The notes under the pieces: generated by a model
Databases searched by the model: none
Told to the model about the DNA's origin: nothing
The model's input: the letters and a program-made list of their open reading frames with translations, nothing else
Source of the DNA: Clostridiales bacterium
GTDB taxonomy: Bacteria; Bacillota; Clostridia; Oscillospirales; Acutalibacteraceae
Assembly (NCBI GenBank): GCA_012728445.1
Contig: JAAYFA010000036.1
Span: forward strand, 1 to 8,383
Reading direction: 5' to 3'
Length of the DNA stretch: 8,383 nucleotides
Shown here: one piece after another, positions 1 to 5,701 of the stretch
Layout of the letters: every line of letters starts with the position of its first letter
How positions within the stretch are numbered: position 1 is the stretch's first letter
Translations under genes and position numbers: made by a program

Positions 1-1315
1 CCTTGAACACCGCAACTGCACATTTTAGAATTTGGTCGGATTTAAGGCAGGTGAAGGTGACGATAACAGGCCATTTAAAAACAAAGGCTGACAACATGGA
101 CACGGGCAACACAATGCACCACATAAAAACGATGTCATTAAACAAAACAAATTTCGTATCCCCACCGCCGGCGCCAATCCCGGTAAGGGCAGGCATTTGG
201 TAAGAGGTGCCAATAACCGTGATGCAAAGCACGATAATAAAGCGCCCCGCCAGCGCTTCGGTTTCGGCGGAAATGTGGTAAAAGTCGAGAATAAACAGCT
301 TGCCGGCATACAGCGCGAGACTTGTGCCAACACCGATGAAAAGAAACAAGATTTGAAGGGTTTTGGCGTATTGTTTCACCGTGTCCAAATGCCCATGTCC
401 CACAGCCTTGCCGATAATAACATTGGAGGAGTTGGACGACCCGCCTGCCACCACAATCGCCACTTGAAAAATGGTTGTCGCGATGCTGGAAGCCGCTATG
501 GTGGAAGCGCCAAGCCGGCCTAAAATGGCCCCTTGCACCGCCATGGCAATGCCCCATGATGTTGCGGAAAGCACGGTAGGCAAACCCGTTCTTTTAAAGT
601 CCATCAAAAAGACCATTTCGACCCTTAAAATATCCTTGAAACGTAGTAGTAGCTTTTTGTCTATAAAGACAGCATAACACACAACAAGCGCCAATTCGAA
701 AAATCTCGCAATAAGAGTAGCAATCGCCGCACCACGGATCCCCATCGCAGGAAGCCCGAATCTGCCATAAATTAAAACATAATTTAAAGATATATTGATA
801 AAAAGGGCGGTCAGCGAAACCCAAAAACCGATCTTAACCGTTTCCACACTTCTGAACACACCAAGAATAACGTGCGTTATGGCAAACATAACATAAGAAA
901 AACAAATAATCTTAAGGTATTGCGAGCCCTCTTTAATCACCGCAGCTTCATTCGTCAACAGTCCCATAAGCCCTTCGGGGATAAAAAAAGCAAGCACCGC
1001 TAGCATGAAACTCATGCCCGACGCCAGCCAAAAAGCGACTGCGAATATTTTTTTTATCGGTGTGATTTGCTTTTTACCCCAGTACTGGGAAGCGATTACG
1101 ACAAGCCCCCCAACGATGCCGTTCACGACCATCTGCAGTAAAAACTGTATTTGATTGCTCACTGCGGCCCCGCTGAGCGACAGTTCACTGTAAGCGCCAA
1201 GCATAATGCTGTCAGCCAAATTGACGCTGAATGCGACCAGGTTTTGCAGGGCTATGATAAATGTGAGCGTAAAAAAGCTCTTGTAAAATTTCTTCTCTTT
1301 AACAAACAGACTCAT
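1..1315 (-). CDS. MATE family efflux transporter (3' end beyond the left edge)
   Basis: A membrane antiporter of the MATE (multidrug and toxic compound extrusion) family, expected to export cationic drugs or metabolites in exchange for Na+ or H+. The minus-strand frame is open from the ATG at 1315 to base 2 with no stop, giving 438 residues; the family is usually about 440-460, so only a short tail is missing. Seen in the translation: many hydrophobic helices in two similar halves; DSIMLG near residues 35-40 in the first helix region; the family signature around residues 177-204 (NYVLIYG, then GLPAMGIRGAAIAT and an Arg); and GAGGGDTKF near 381-389, the second-half equivalent of the AGGDT signature. 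The start is supported by GGAGG at 1325-1329, nine bases upstream. It is transcribed divergently from the propeller gene. Substrate cannot be told from sequence. Family call is firm. Confidence 0.93.
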   Translation of the reverse strand, partial: MSLFVKEKKFYKSFFTLTFIIALQNLVAFSVNLADSIMLGAYSELSLSGAAVSNQIQFLLQMVVNGIVGGLVVIASQYWGKKQITPIKKIFAVAFWLASGMSFMLAVLAFFIPEGLMGLLTNEAAVIKEGSQYLKIICFSYVMFAITHVILGVFRSVETVKIGFWVSLTALFINISLNYVLIYGRFGLPAMGIRGAAIATLIARFFELALVVCYAVFIDKKLLLRFKDILRVEMVFLMDFKRTGLPTVLSATSWGIAMAVQGAILGRLGASTIAASSIATTIFQVAIVVAGGSSNSSNVIIGKAVGHGHLDTVKQYAKTLQILFLFIGVGTSLALYAGKLFILDFYHISAETEALAGRFIIVLCITVIGTSYQMPALTGIGAGGGDTKFVLFNDIVFMWCIVLPVSMLSAFVFKWPVIVTFTCLKSDQILKCAVAVFK

Positions 1316-1456
1316 GCGCCGGGGCCTCCAAATGTTGTAGTTTGCATTGATAGATAAAACGGTGTATCTTTTTGGTTGCCCATCGTCCGGAAACGCTCTG
1401 TTTTGAGCCGCACCCCGTAAATTTGAATGCCACGGAGTAAATACCCGAGCTTGTAC

Positions 1457-1485
1457 TTTACAGCGGCGAGTTTATCATATATACT
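1457..1485 (+). promoter_or_regulatory. Predicted sigma-A promoter for the propeller gene
   Basis: TTTACA (1457-1462, 5/6 match) and TATACT (1480-1485, 5/6 match) are separated by exactly 17 bases. The start of transcription would fall near 1492, about 47 bases before the ATG at 1539. An alternative, TTGTAC (1451-1456) with TATCAT (1473-1478) and a 16-base spacer, lies in the same stretch. Both overlap the minus-strand promoter for the MATE gene. Confidence 0.55.
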
Positions 1486-1497
1486 GTTTAATGTCAA
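1469..1497 (-). promoter_or_regulatory. Predicted sigma-A promoter for the MATE gene
   Basis: On the minus strand a perfect -35 TTGACA (1497-1492) is followed after 17 bases by TAAACT (1474-1469), a 4/6 match to the -10 consensus. Transcription would start near 1462, leaving a leader of roughly 147 bases before the MATE start. The core overlaps the plus-strand promoter at 1457-1485. Prediction from sequence only. Confidence 0.5.
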
Positions 1498-1538
1498 TAA
1501 ATTAAAGGCTGAAAGGTCGAATTTTGAAGGAGGCAGTT

Positions 1539-3746
1539 ATGAGCAAAAGAACCTATTTCAACGGCAGTTTTGAACAGCGCACACGGCAGGTTTTCTCGCT
1601 TGGGGAGGGTTTGCCCTGTGCTGAAGTCCTTTCCCTCGCTTATGATACCGGCGGCAATGCCAATAGTATCCTTTTTGCGGGCACCGCAAAAGGTCTGGTC
1701 CGCATCAAAGACAAAAAGGTGACCTCCGTTGCGTTACCGCTTTCAAAAGACGACTGTGCGGTTGGGATGCTCTTTGCAGACAAGAGCGGGCGTGTATGGG
1801 CCGGTTCCGGCAAGCAAGTTTTCTGCATTGAAGGAAAAAAGATAGTGGCATCCGCTTTCGAAACACCGGTTATCGCCATGGACGAGGGCGACGACGGAGC
1901 GCTTTGGCTGCTGACAGAGGATTATCTTTACAAAAAAGAACAGGACACCGCCGAATTCGCCAAGGTAATCGATGTCCCCGGCATTGGCTCTTGCCTTACC
2001 GTAAACGGAACAAAAGAAGTCTACGTGGGGTCAAAAAAGAGCGGCCTTCTGGCACTTATCGGCAAGCGATGCCACTGGGCGGAATTGTTCAAAGAGTTCA
2101 CCGGCTTGCCGAGCAACTGTGTCAACTGTGTATCCTTTGATTCAACCGGCACTATTTGGGTCGGTACAGATAAAGGCGTGAGCGTTTACGACGGCAGATC
2201 TCACTGGCTTTCTGCCACCGAAGTTCCCTCACTCCCCAAAGGCGTTATAAACGATATGACCTTTGATGCCGACGGCGCGCGGTGGTTTGCTACCTCGACC
2301 GGCCTTGTGCTGCTTAAAGACGGCGCTCTTAAATATTACGGCTTTAAACGCTGGGTACCTTCCCCCTGTGTCACGGCGCTTGCCATTGCTGCAAACGGGA
2401 CTGTTTGCGCGGCAACAAATGAAGGTTTAAGCATCCTTGAAACGCAACTCATGACTCTTGAAGAAAAAGCGGCACATTACCAAAAGACGGTTGAAAAATA
2501 CCATGTGCGCAAAGACGGGTATGTGACCGTGCGCTTTCTCAATACCCCGGGCGATATTGAAGACGGGTACGTGGAAGTGTCCGACAACGACGGTACATGG
2601 ACTGCGATGTACATGGCCTGCCAAGCATACCGCTGGGGCGTCACGAAAGAAAAGGATGCGCTGGAAAAGGCCCGCCGTACTTTTAAAGCCCTACAAAAAC
2701 TCACCACCGTCACGGACATCCCCGGTTTCACTGCGCGCGCTATTCGCTACCCGGGCGAAGCGGCAGGCTTTGGCGACGGCGACCCCGAATGGCACTTGGA
2801 CGCCAAGGGCGAGTGCGAATGGAAGGGCGAAACGTCCAGCGACGAAATGGTCGGCGACTTTTATGGCTGGTCTGTCTATTACGATATTGTAGCGAACGAA
2901 AAAGAGAAGGCTGAAATCGCCGAAACCGTTCGTACCATTGCCGACCATATTATTGAAAACAACTTTAAACTTATTGACTTTGACGGCCTGCCCACCACTT
3001 GGGCAAACTGGGCGCCCGAGGACCTCAACCACAACAATCACTGGGCGGCCGAAAGCGGACAGAATGCGCTGGAAATACTCTCTTTCTTAAAGACAACTTA
3101 TCACATGACCGGTGACGAAAAATATAATGACGTTTACCACGGCCTAATAAGAGCCCACCATTACCTGATGAACATCATGCATTATAAATTTGAGGATTAC
3201 CACGCCTGTCACATTGATGATGAGCTGGCCATGCTCGTTATCACACCCCTGCTCAAGTACGAAAAGGACCCGATCATTCGTTCCTACATCATTAACGGTT
3301 TGACCCACCACTGGCAGTATGAGCGCATTGAGCGCACCCCGTTTTGGAGCGTTATCTACGGTTCCTTGACAGGCAGACACTGTGATATTGAGGTGGCCGC
3401 CGAATCCTTAGAACAGTTGCCGCTGGACCTGATCCACTGGCCGACTTATAACAGCCACCGTGAGGACTTGGAATGGGTGGTTGCCTCCGAAGAGTTCTGG
3501 ATGGCCCCGCAATTAAAAACGCCATTGCCTTTTGATGAAAAACCGACGTGCAAATATGACGCCAACCCCTTCCATGCCGACAGCGGTATAAAATTTGTCG
3601 TCACCGAAGCACCGGACGGCAGCGGACCAATTGAGCAGATAGAAATTGTGAACCGGTATTGCTCGGGCGAAAATCGTGTGGAAGACGGAACATTGTTCCT
3701 ACACCCGTATTGGATGGCAAGATACTACGAGTTGTTGGGCGATTAA
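1539..3746 (+). CDS. Cytosolic regulator-propeller protein with C-terminal alpha/alpha-toroid-like domain, function unknown
   Basis: A 735-residue protein in two parts. Residues about 1-300 carry seven repeats of the 'two-component regulator propeller' type, each with a core like GTIWVGTDKGVSVYDG: near 48 (FAGTAKGLVRI), 85 (VWAGSGKQVFCI), 121, 160 (VYVGSKKSGLLAL), 205, 247 and 288 (CAATNEGLSIL), 36-45 residues apart, as expected for one seven-bladed beta-propeller. Residues about 305-735 are rich in amphipathic helices with conserved-looking acidic and aromatic patches (DNDGTWTAMYMA 349-360, SSDEMVGDFYGW 433-444, NHWAAESGQNALEIL 500-514, HIDDELAM 558-565), resembling six-hairpin glycosidase-like toroids. 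There is no signal peptide or membrane segment, so it should be cytosolic, unlike most propeller sensors. The ATG at 1539 is chosen over a TTG at 1524 because GAAGGAGG (1526-1533) would lie inside the longer version. A role in glycan handling is inference; no reaction can be assigned. Confidence 0.85.
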   Translation: MSKRTYFNGSFEQRTRQVFSLGEGLPCAEVLSLAYDTGGNANSILFAGTAKGLVRIKDKKVTSVALPLSKDDCAVGMLFADKSGRVWAGSGKQVFCIEGKKIVASAFETPVIAMDEGDDGALWLLTEDYLYKKEQDTAEFAKVIDVPGIGSCLTVNGTKEVYVGSKKSGLLALIGKRCHWAELFKEFTGLPSNCVNCVSFDSTGTIWVGTDKGVSVYDGRSHWLSATEVPSLPKGVINDMTFDADGARWFATSTGLVLLKDGALKYYGFKRWVPSPCVTALAIAANGTVCAATNEGLSILETQLMTLEEKAAHYQKTVEKYHVRKDGYVTVRFLNTPGDIEDGYVEVSDNDGTWTAMYMACQAYRWGVTKEKDALEKARRTFKALQKLTTVTDIPGFTARAIRYPGEAAGFGDGDPEWHLDAKGECEWKGETSSDEMVGDFYGWSVYYDIVANEKEKAEIAETVRTIADHIIENNFKLIDFDGLPTTWANWAPEDLNHNNHWAAESGQNALEILSFLKTTYHMTGDEKYNDVYHGLIRAHHYLMNIMHYKFEDYHACHIDDELAMLVITPLLKYEKDPIIRSYIINGLTHHWQYERIERTPFWSVIYGSLTGRHCDIEVAAESLEQLPLDLIHWPTYNSHREDLEWVVASEEFWMAPQLKTPLPFDEKPTCKYDANPFHADSGIKFVVTEAPDGSGPIEQIEIVNRYCSGENRVEDGTLFLHPYWMARYYELLGD

Positions 3747-3750
3747 ATTT

Positions 3751-3789
3751 AAAAAGGCTGCTTTACATAAAAGTAAGGCAGCCTTTTTT
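3751..3789. terminator. Rho-independent terminator, probably bidirectional
   Basis: A 16-bp stem (AAAAAGGCTGCTTTAC against GTAAGGCAGCCTTTTT, one G-U pair on the plus-strand RNA) with the loop ATAAAA begins four bases after the stop of the propeller gene and ends in a T run. The 5' A run gives a T run on the minus strand too, so the same hairpin can also stop transcripts coming from the convergent lipid kinase gene, for which no other terminator is visible before this point. Confidence 0.88.
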
Positions 3790-3810
3790 AGATCGTTCTT
3801 TCGCGAAGAC

Positions 3811-3833
3811 GCATCCAATATATAAGTGGATGC
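3811..3833. repeat. Short hairpin between terminator and MITE-like element
   Basis: A perfect 7-bp inverted repeat, GCATCCA (3811-3817) and TGGATGC (3827-3833), with a nine-base AT-rich loop. There is no T run after it, so it is not a typical terminator. It may be part of a larger repeat unit with the adjacent inverted-repeat element or a remnant; no function is visible. Confidence 0.4.
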
Positions 3834-3845
3834 AAAAACACAGAT

Positions 3846-3959
3846 GTAGGGAACGCATTGTATGCGTTGCGAAACCCGGACTATATATTTTTCCCTCGTT
3901 TCAACGAGCCAAGTCTTACCGTAAACAATGGTGCGCAACGCATGCAATGCGTTCCCTAC
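3846..3959. mobile_element. MITE-like 114-bp inverted-repeat element
   Basis: The ends are 26-bp terminal inverted repeats matching at 25 of 26 positions: the left arm (3846-3871) begins GTAGGGAACGCATTG and the right arm (3934-3959) ends CAATGCGTTCCCTAC. The single mismatch is a possible G-U pair in RNA. Each arm is itself a palindrome (AACGCAT, three bases, ATGCGTT, at 3852-3868 and 3937-3953), so the DNA could fold as one long hairpin or as two small ones. The 62-base centre has a small CTCGTT/AACGAG hairpin and no convincing gene. The trinucleotide GAT lies directly outside both ends, possibly a 3-bp target duplication, though three bases can match by chance. Similar GTAGGGAACGCAT-type dispersed repeats are, from memory, common in Clostridia. 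Any transposase would have to act from elsewhere. Confidence 0.7.
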
Positions 3960-4010
3960 GATTGAATCATAACCATATATGCACGGGGGAATGCGCATCG
4001 CTGTCGTTTT

Positions 4011-4922
4011 TTATTTCTGACGTAAAAAATTCACTGCATTGTGATTATTTTTAATATGCACAACCTTATGGTGTCCCGCAAACTCTCCATCAACGGTCCA
4101 GGGGATAAAGGTATCGGAGGTAAACACGGCAGCGGCAGTTTTTACAATAAGGACGCTCGGGTTGTCATCATTCTGGGTAGCCAACCATTTGATAATATTG
4201 CCGACATCCCGCGCATTTGTGGGCTTTCGAAAAAACATGAGCTCGAAAATTCCGTCATTCAGGACAATGTCTTTGTTTTTAAATTGTATTAAGCCGCCCA
4301 TTGATTTAGAGTTGGCCGCCCCGCCAAGAAGAAAATCGCCCTCAATAACGCGGTCATCAAAACTTACCTTGACATGATGAGCATGCATTCTAAAAAGGAC
4401 TTTCAACCCTTCAATCTTATAGGCAAGGTGCCCGACGAGGTTTTTCATTCTTTGCGATGTCAGGAAAGATACATCCGATATACTCCCAAAGGAAGCTACA
4501 TAAGAAAAATAGTATTCATCGTTGAGCGAACCGACATCATGCGGCAGCAACGCCCCATCAACAATATCCTGCGCTGCCTGCTCAATATCAATCGAAAGAC
4601 CGAGGCTCGTGGCAAAATCGTTCGAGGTTCCCATAGGGATATACCCAATCGGTAACGGTTTCTTCAAACGCATGACGCCGTTAATGACCTCATTCAAGGT
4701 ACCGTCGCCGCCGCAGCATACAACCACATCGTAATCTTCCCCATGCTTTTTCACAAGTTCCGTTGCATCGTTTTTGCCCTTTGTGCTGAATGAGACCACT
4801 CTGCAGCTGTTCTGGGCAAACACATCCAGAATGTGCGAAAGCGTACCCAGCGATTTTCTTCTGCCCGCTTTCGGATTAATAATCAAGAGGATTCTTTTGC
4901 CGATTGGACAAACTTTTTCCAT
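4011..4922 (-). CDS. YegS/BmrU-type lipid kinase (diacylglycerol kinase family)
   Basis: A soluble or membrane-peripheral kinase that transfers the ATP gamma-phosphate to a lipid hydroxyl, such as diacylglycerol or a related lipid. At 303 residues it has the usual full family length. Visible motifs: NPKAG (16-20) at the start of the nucleotide-binding half; the hallmark GGDGTLNEV (71-79); PMGTSNDFA (96-104), the second conserved loop; and in the C-terminal beta-sandwich half SKSMGG (205-210), NDGIFELMF (222-230) and WTVDGE (275-280). All expected catalytic-domain motifs are intact. The start at 4922 is preceded by an AGGGTG-like ribosome binding site. It has its own predicted promoter, is divergent from the HAD phosphatase, and converges on the propeller gene. 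Whether it is a true DagK recycling diacylglycerol or a broad YegS/BmrU kinase cannot be decided from the sequence. Confidence 0.93.
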   Translation of the reverse strand: MEKVCPIGKRILLIINPKAGRRKSLGTLSHILDVFAQNSCRVVSFSTKGKNDATELVKKHGEDYDVVVCCGGDGTLNEVINGVMRLKKPLPIGYIPMGTSNDFATSLGLSIDIEQAAQDIVDGALLPHDVGSLNDEYYFSYVASFGSISDVSFLTSQRMKNLVGHLAYKIEGLKVLFRMHAHHVKVSFDDRVIEGDFLLGGAANSKSMGGLIQFKNKDIVLNDGIFELMFFRKPTNARDVGNIIKWLATQNDDNPSVLIVKTAAAVFTSDTFIPWTVDGEFAGHHKVVHIKNNHNAVNFLRQK

Positions 4923-4963
4923 GCTAGCACCCTGCCTGTTCGTTATATAATGTTCGACCGAAA

Positions 4964-4975
4964 TACCGGCCGGTA
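4964..4975. promoter_or_regulatory. 12-bp perfect palindrome in the lipid kinase leader
   Basis: TACCGGCCGGTA is a perfect 12-bp palindrome, GC-rich in an otherwise AT-rich region. It lies just downstream of the predicted transcription start of the lipid kinase (minus strand, near 4985), a position suited to a repressor operator. No regulator is identified; a chance palindrome is possible. Confidence 0.3.
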
Positions 4976-4991
4976 CTTTTAGACCTCGTTT

Positions 4992-5019
4992 ATAATATCA
5001 TATTGACGGGCATTGTCAA
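4992..5019 (-). promoter_or_regulatory. Predicted sigma-A promoter for the lipid kinase
   Basis: Minus strand: perfect -35 TTGACA (5019-5014), 16-base spacer, TATTAT (4997-4992, 5/6 match). Transcription would begin near 4985, giving a leader of about 60 bases. The -35 lies in one arm of the inverted repeat at 5001-5021. Confidence 0.55.
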
Positions 5020-5021
5020 TA
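5001..5021. repeat. Inverted repeat overlapping the lipid kinase -35 box
   Basis: TATTGAC (5001-5007) and GTCAATA (5015-5021) form a perfect 7-bp inverted repeat separated by seven bases. Arm centres are 14 bases apart, somewhat more than one helical turn. One arm covers the -35 box, so a bound dimer would block the kinase promoter. The similarity of the arms to TTGACA means it could be accidental. Confidence 0.35.
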
Positions 5022-5045
5022 AAAAACAGCTTGCCTGCACAAATC

Positions 5046-5074
5046 TTGTAAATCACCCGAAAAGCGATTATACT
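5046..5074 (+). promoter_or_regulatory. Predicted sigma-A promoter for the HAD-secA2-lipoprotein run
   Basis: TTGTAA (5046-5051, 4/6 match) and TATACT (5069-5074, 5/6 match) with an exact 17-base spacer. Transcription would start near 5081, about 26 bases before the chosen ATG at 5107. It is the only evident promoter upstream of the three plus-strand genes. Confidence 0.6.
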
Positions 5075-5106
5075 ATTGAGTATCAATAATGTGCAGGGGT
5101 AACACC

Positions 5107-5676
5107 ATGAATGTGTATGATTTTGACAATACAATTTACCGTGGGGAAAGTAGCCTGGATTTGTTCTTTTATTATTTAAAAAAGAACCCTTCCTTGATAA
5201 GGTATTTCCCCAAGGCCATCGTCGGTATTATAAAATACAAGCTTGGCATGGTTCAGATTGACGGTCTGCTAAACAATTACGCGGTTTTGGCCGAAGATTT
5301 TTTAAGAGGGATTAAAACACTTGACGAGGATATGGAAGAATTTTGGGACAAGCAAATGCATAAAATCAAACCCTTTTATTTAGCCCAACAGCAGGAGGAA
5401 GACCTGATTATTTCCGCAAGCCCGGATTTTTTCCTTGAAGTGCTTTTCAGGCGCATCGGGATTAAAAACTTCATCGGTACGACCGTCGACATGGAAAAAG
5501 GCAAAGTCAAGTTCGTATGCTTCCGCGAAAACAAAATCCCGGCCTTTCAAAGCCGGTATCCCAATGCGAAGATTGAAAATTTCTACACCGACTCCATGAA
5601 CGACAAACCACTCATGGATATTGCCAAAAATGTTTTCTTGGTCAGGGGCAACCGGATCAAGCAGATTAAACCTTAG
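5107..5676 (+). CDS. HAD-IB family phosphatase
   Basis: A 189-residue haloacid dehalogenase superfamily hydrolase, expected to remove phosphate from a small molecule or lipid headgroup through a phospho-aspartate intermediate. All four motifs are present: motif I DFDNT (5-9; nucleophile D5, acid/base D7), motif II SAS (103-105), a motif III lysine most likely K143, and motif IV TDSMNDKPL (161-169; Mg2+-binding D162 and D166). A helical cap insertion sits between motifs I and II, the subclass I arrangement shared with SerB-type enzymes. The ATG at 5107 is preferred to the one at 5089: it has AGGGGT (5095-5100) six bases upstream, the nucleophile falls at the usual distance from the N-terminus, and 5089 would lie only about eight bases into the predicted transcript. 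The gene leads the secA2 run and is divergent from the lipid kinase. The substrate is unknown; phosphoserine or a phospholipid precursor are both possible. Confidence 0.88.
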   Translation: MNVYDFDNTIYRGESSLDLFFYYLKKNPSLIRYFPKAIVGIIKYKLGMVQIDGLLNNYAVLAEDFLRGIKTLDEDMEEFWDKQMHKIKPFYLAQQQEEDLIISASPDFFLEVLFRRIGIKNFIGTTVDMEKGKVKFVCFRENKIPAFQSRYPNAKIENFYTDSMNDKPLMDIAKNVFLVRGNRIKQIKP

Positions 5677-5701
5677 CTCACTCCGAAAGGAGACGATGTC
5701 A

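Noticed and set aside
138..557. A 139-codon minus-strand frame inside the transporter gene
   Set aside because: It lies in another frame of the MATE gene, which has a continuous open frame with clear family motifs over the same bases.
1383..1418. Possible mini-ykkC (guanidine-II) riboswitch in the MATE leader
   Set aside because: The leader RNA has an ACGG and an ACGA about 30 bases apart, and such RNAs do sit upstream of efflux genes, but neither ACGR tetranucleotide is closed by a proper stem, so the two-hairpin structure is not met.
1524..1538. Upstream TTG start for the propeller protein
   Set aside because: The AAGGAGG ribosome binding site would lie within the coding sequence, and it is placed properly for the ATG at 1539.
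3699..3998. A 99-codon minus-strand open frame beginning MRIPPCIYGYD
   Set aside because: It is made largely from the inverted-repeat element and the antisense of the propeller gene's 3' end, crosses the terminator hairpin, and has no recognisable domain. Frames like this are a usual by-product of such repeats.
3659..4054. A 131-codon plus-strand open frame across the convergent intergenic region
   Set aside because: It overlaps the end of the propeller gene and the terminator, reads through the MITE-like element and runs into the antisense of the lipid kinase. No ribosome binding site or family resemblance.
5089..5106. Upstream ATG start for the HAD phosphatase
   Set aside because: It would be only about eight bases from the predicted transcript start, has no ribosome binding site, and the AGGGGT motif serves the ATG at 5107.
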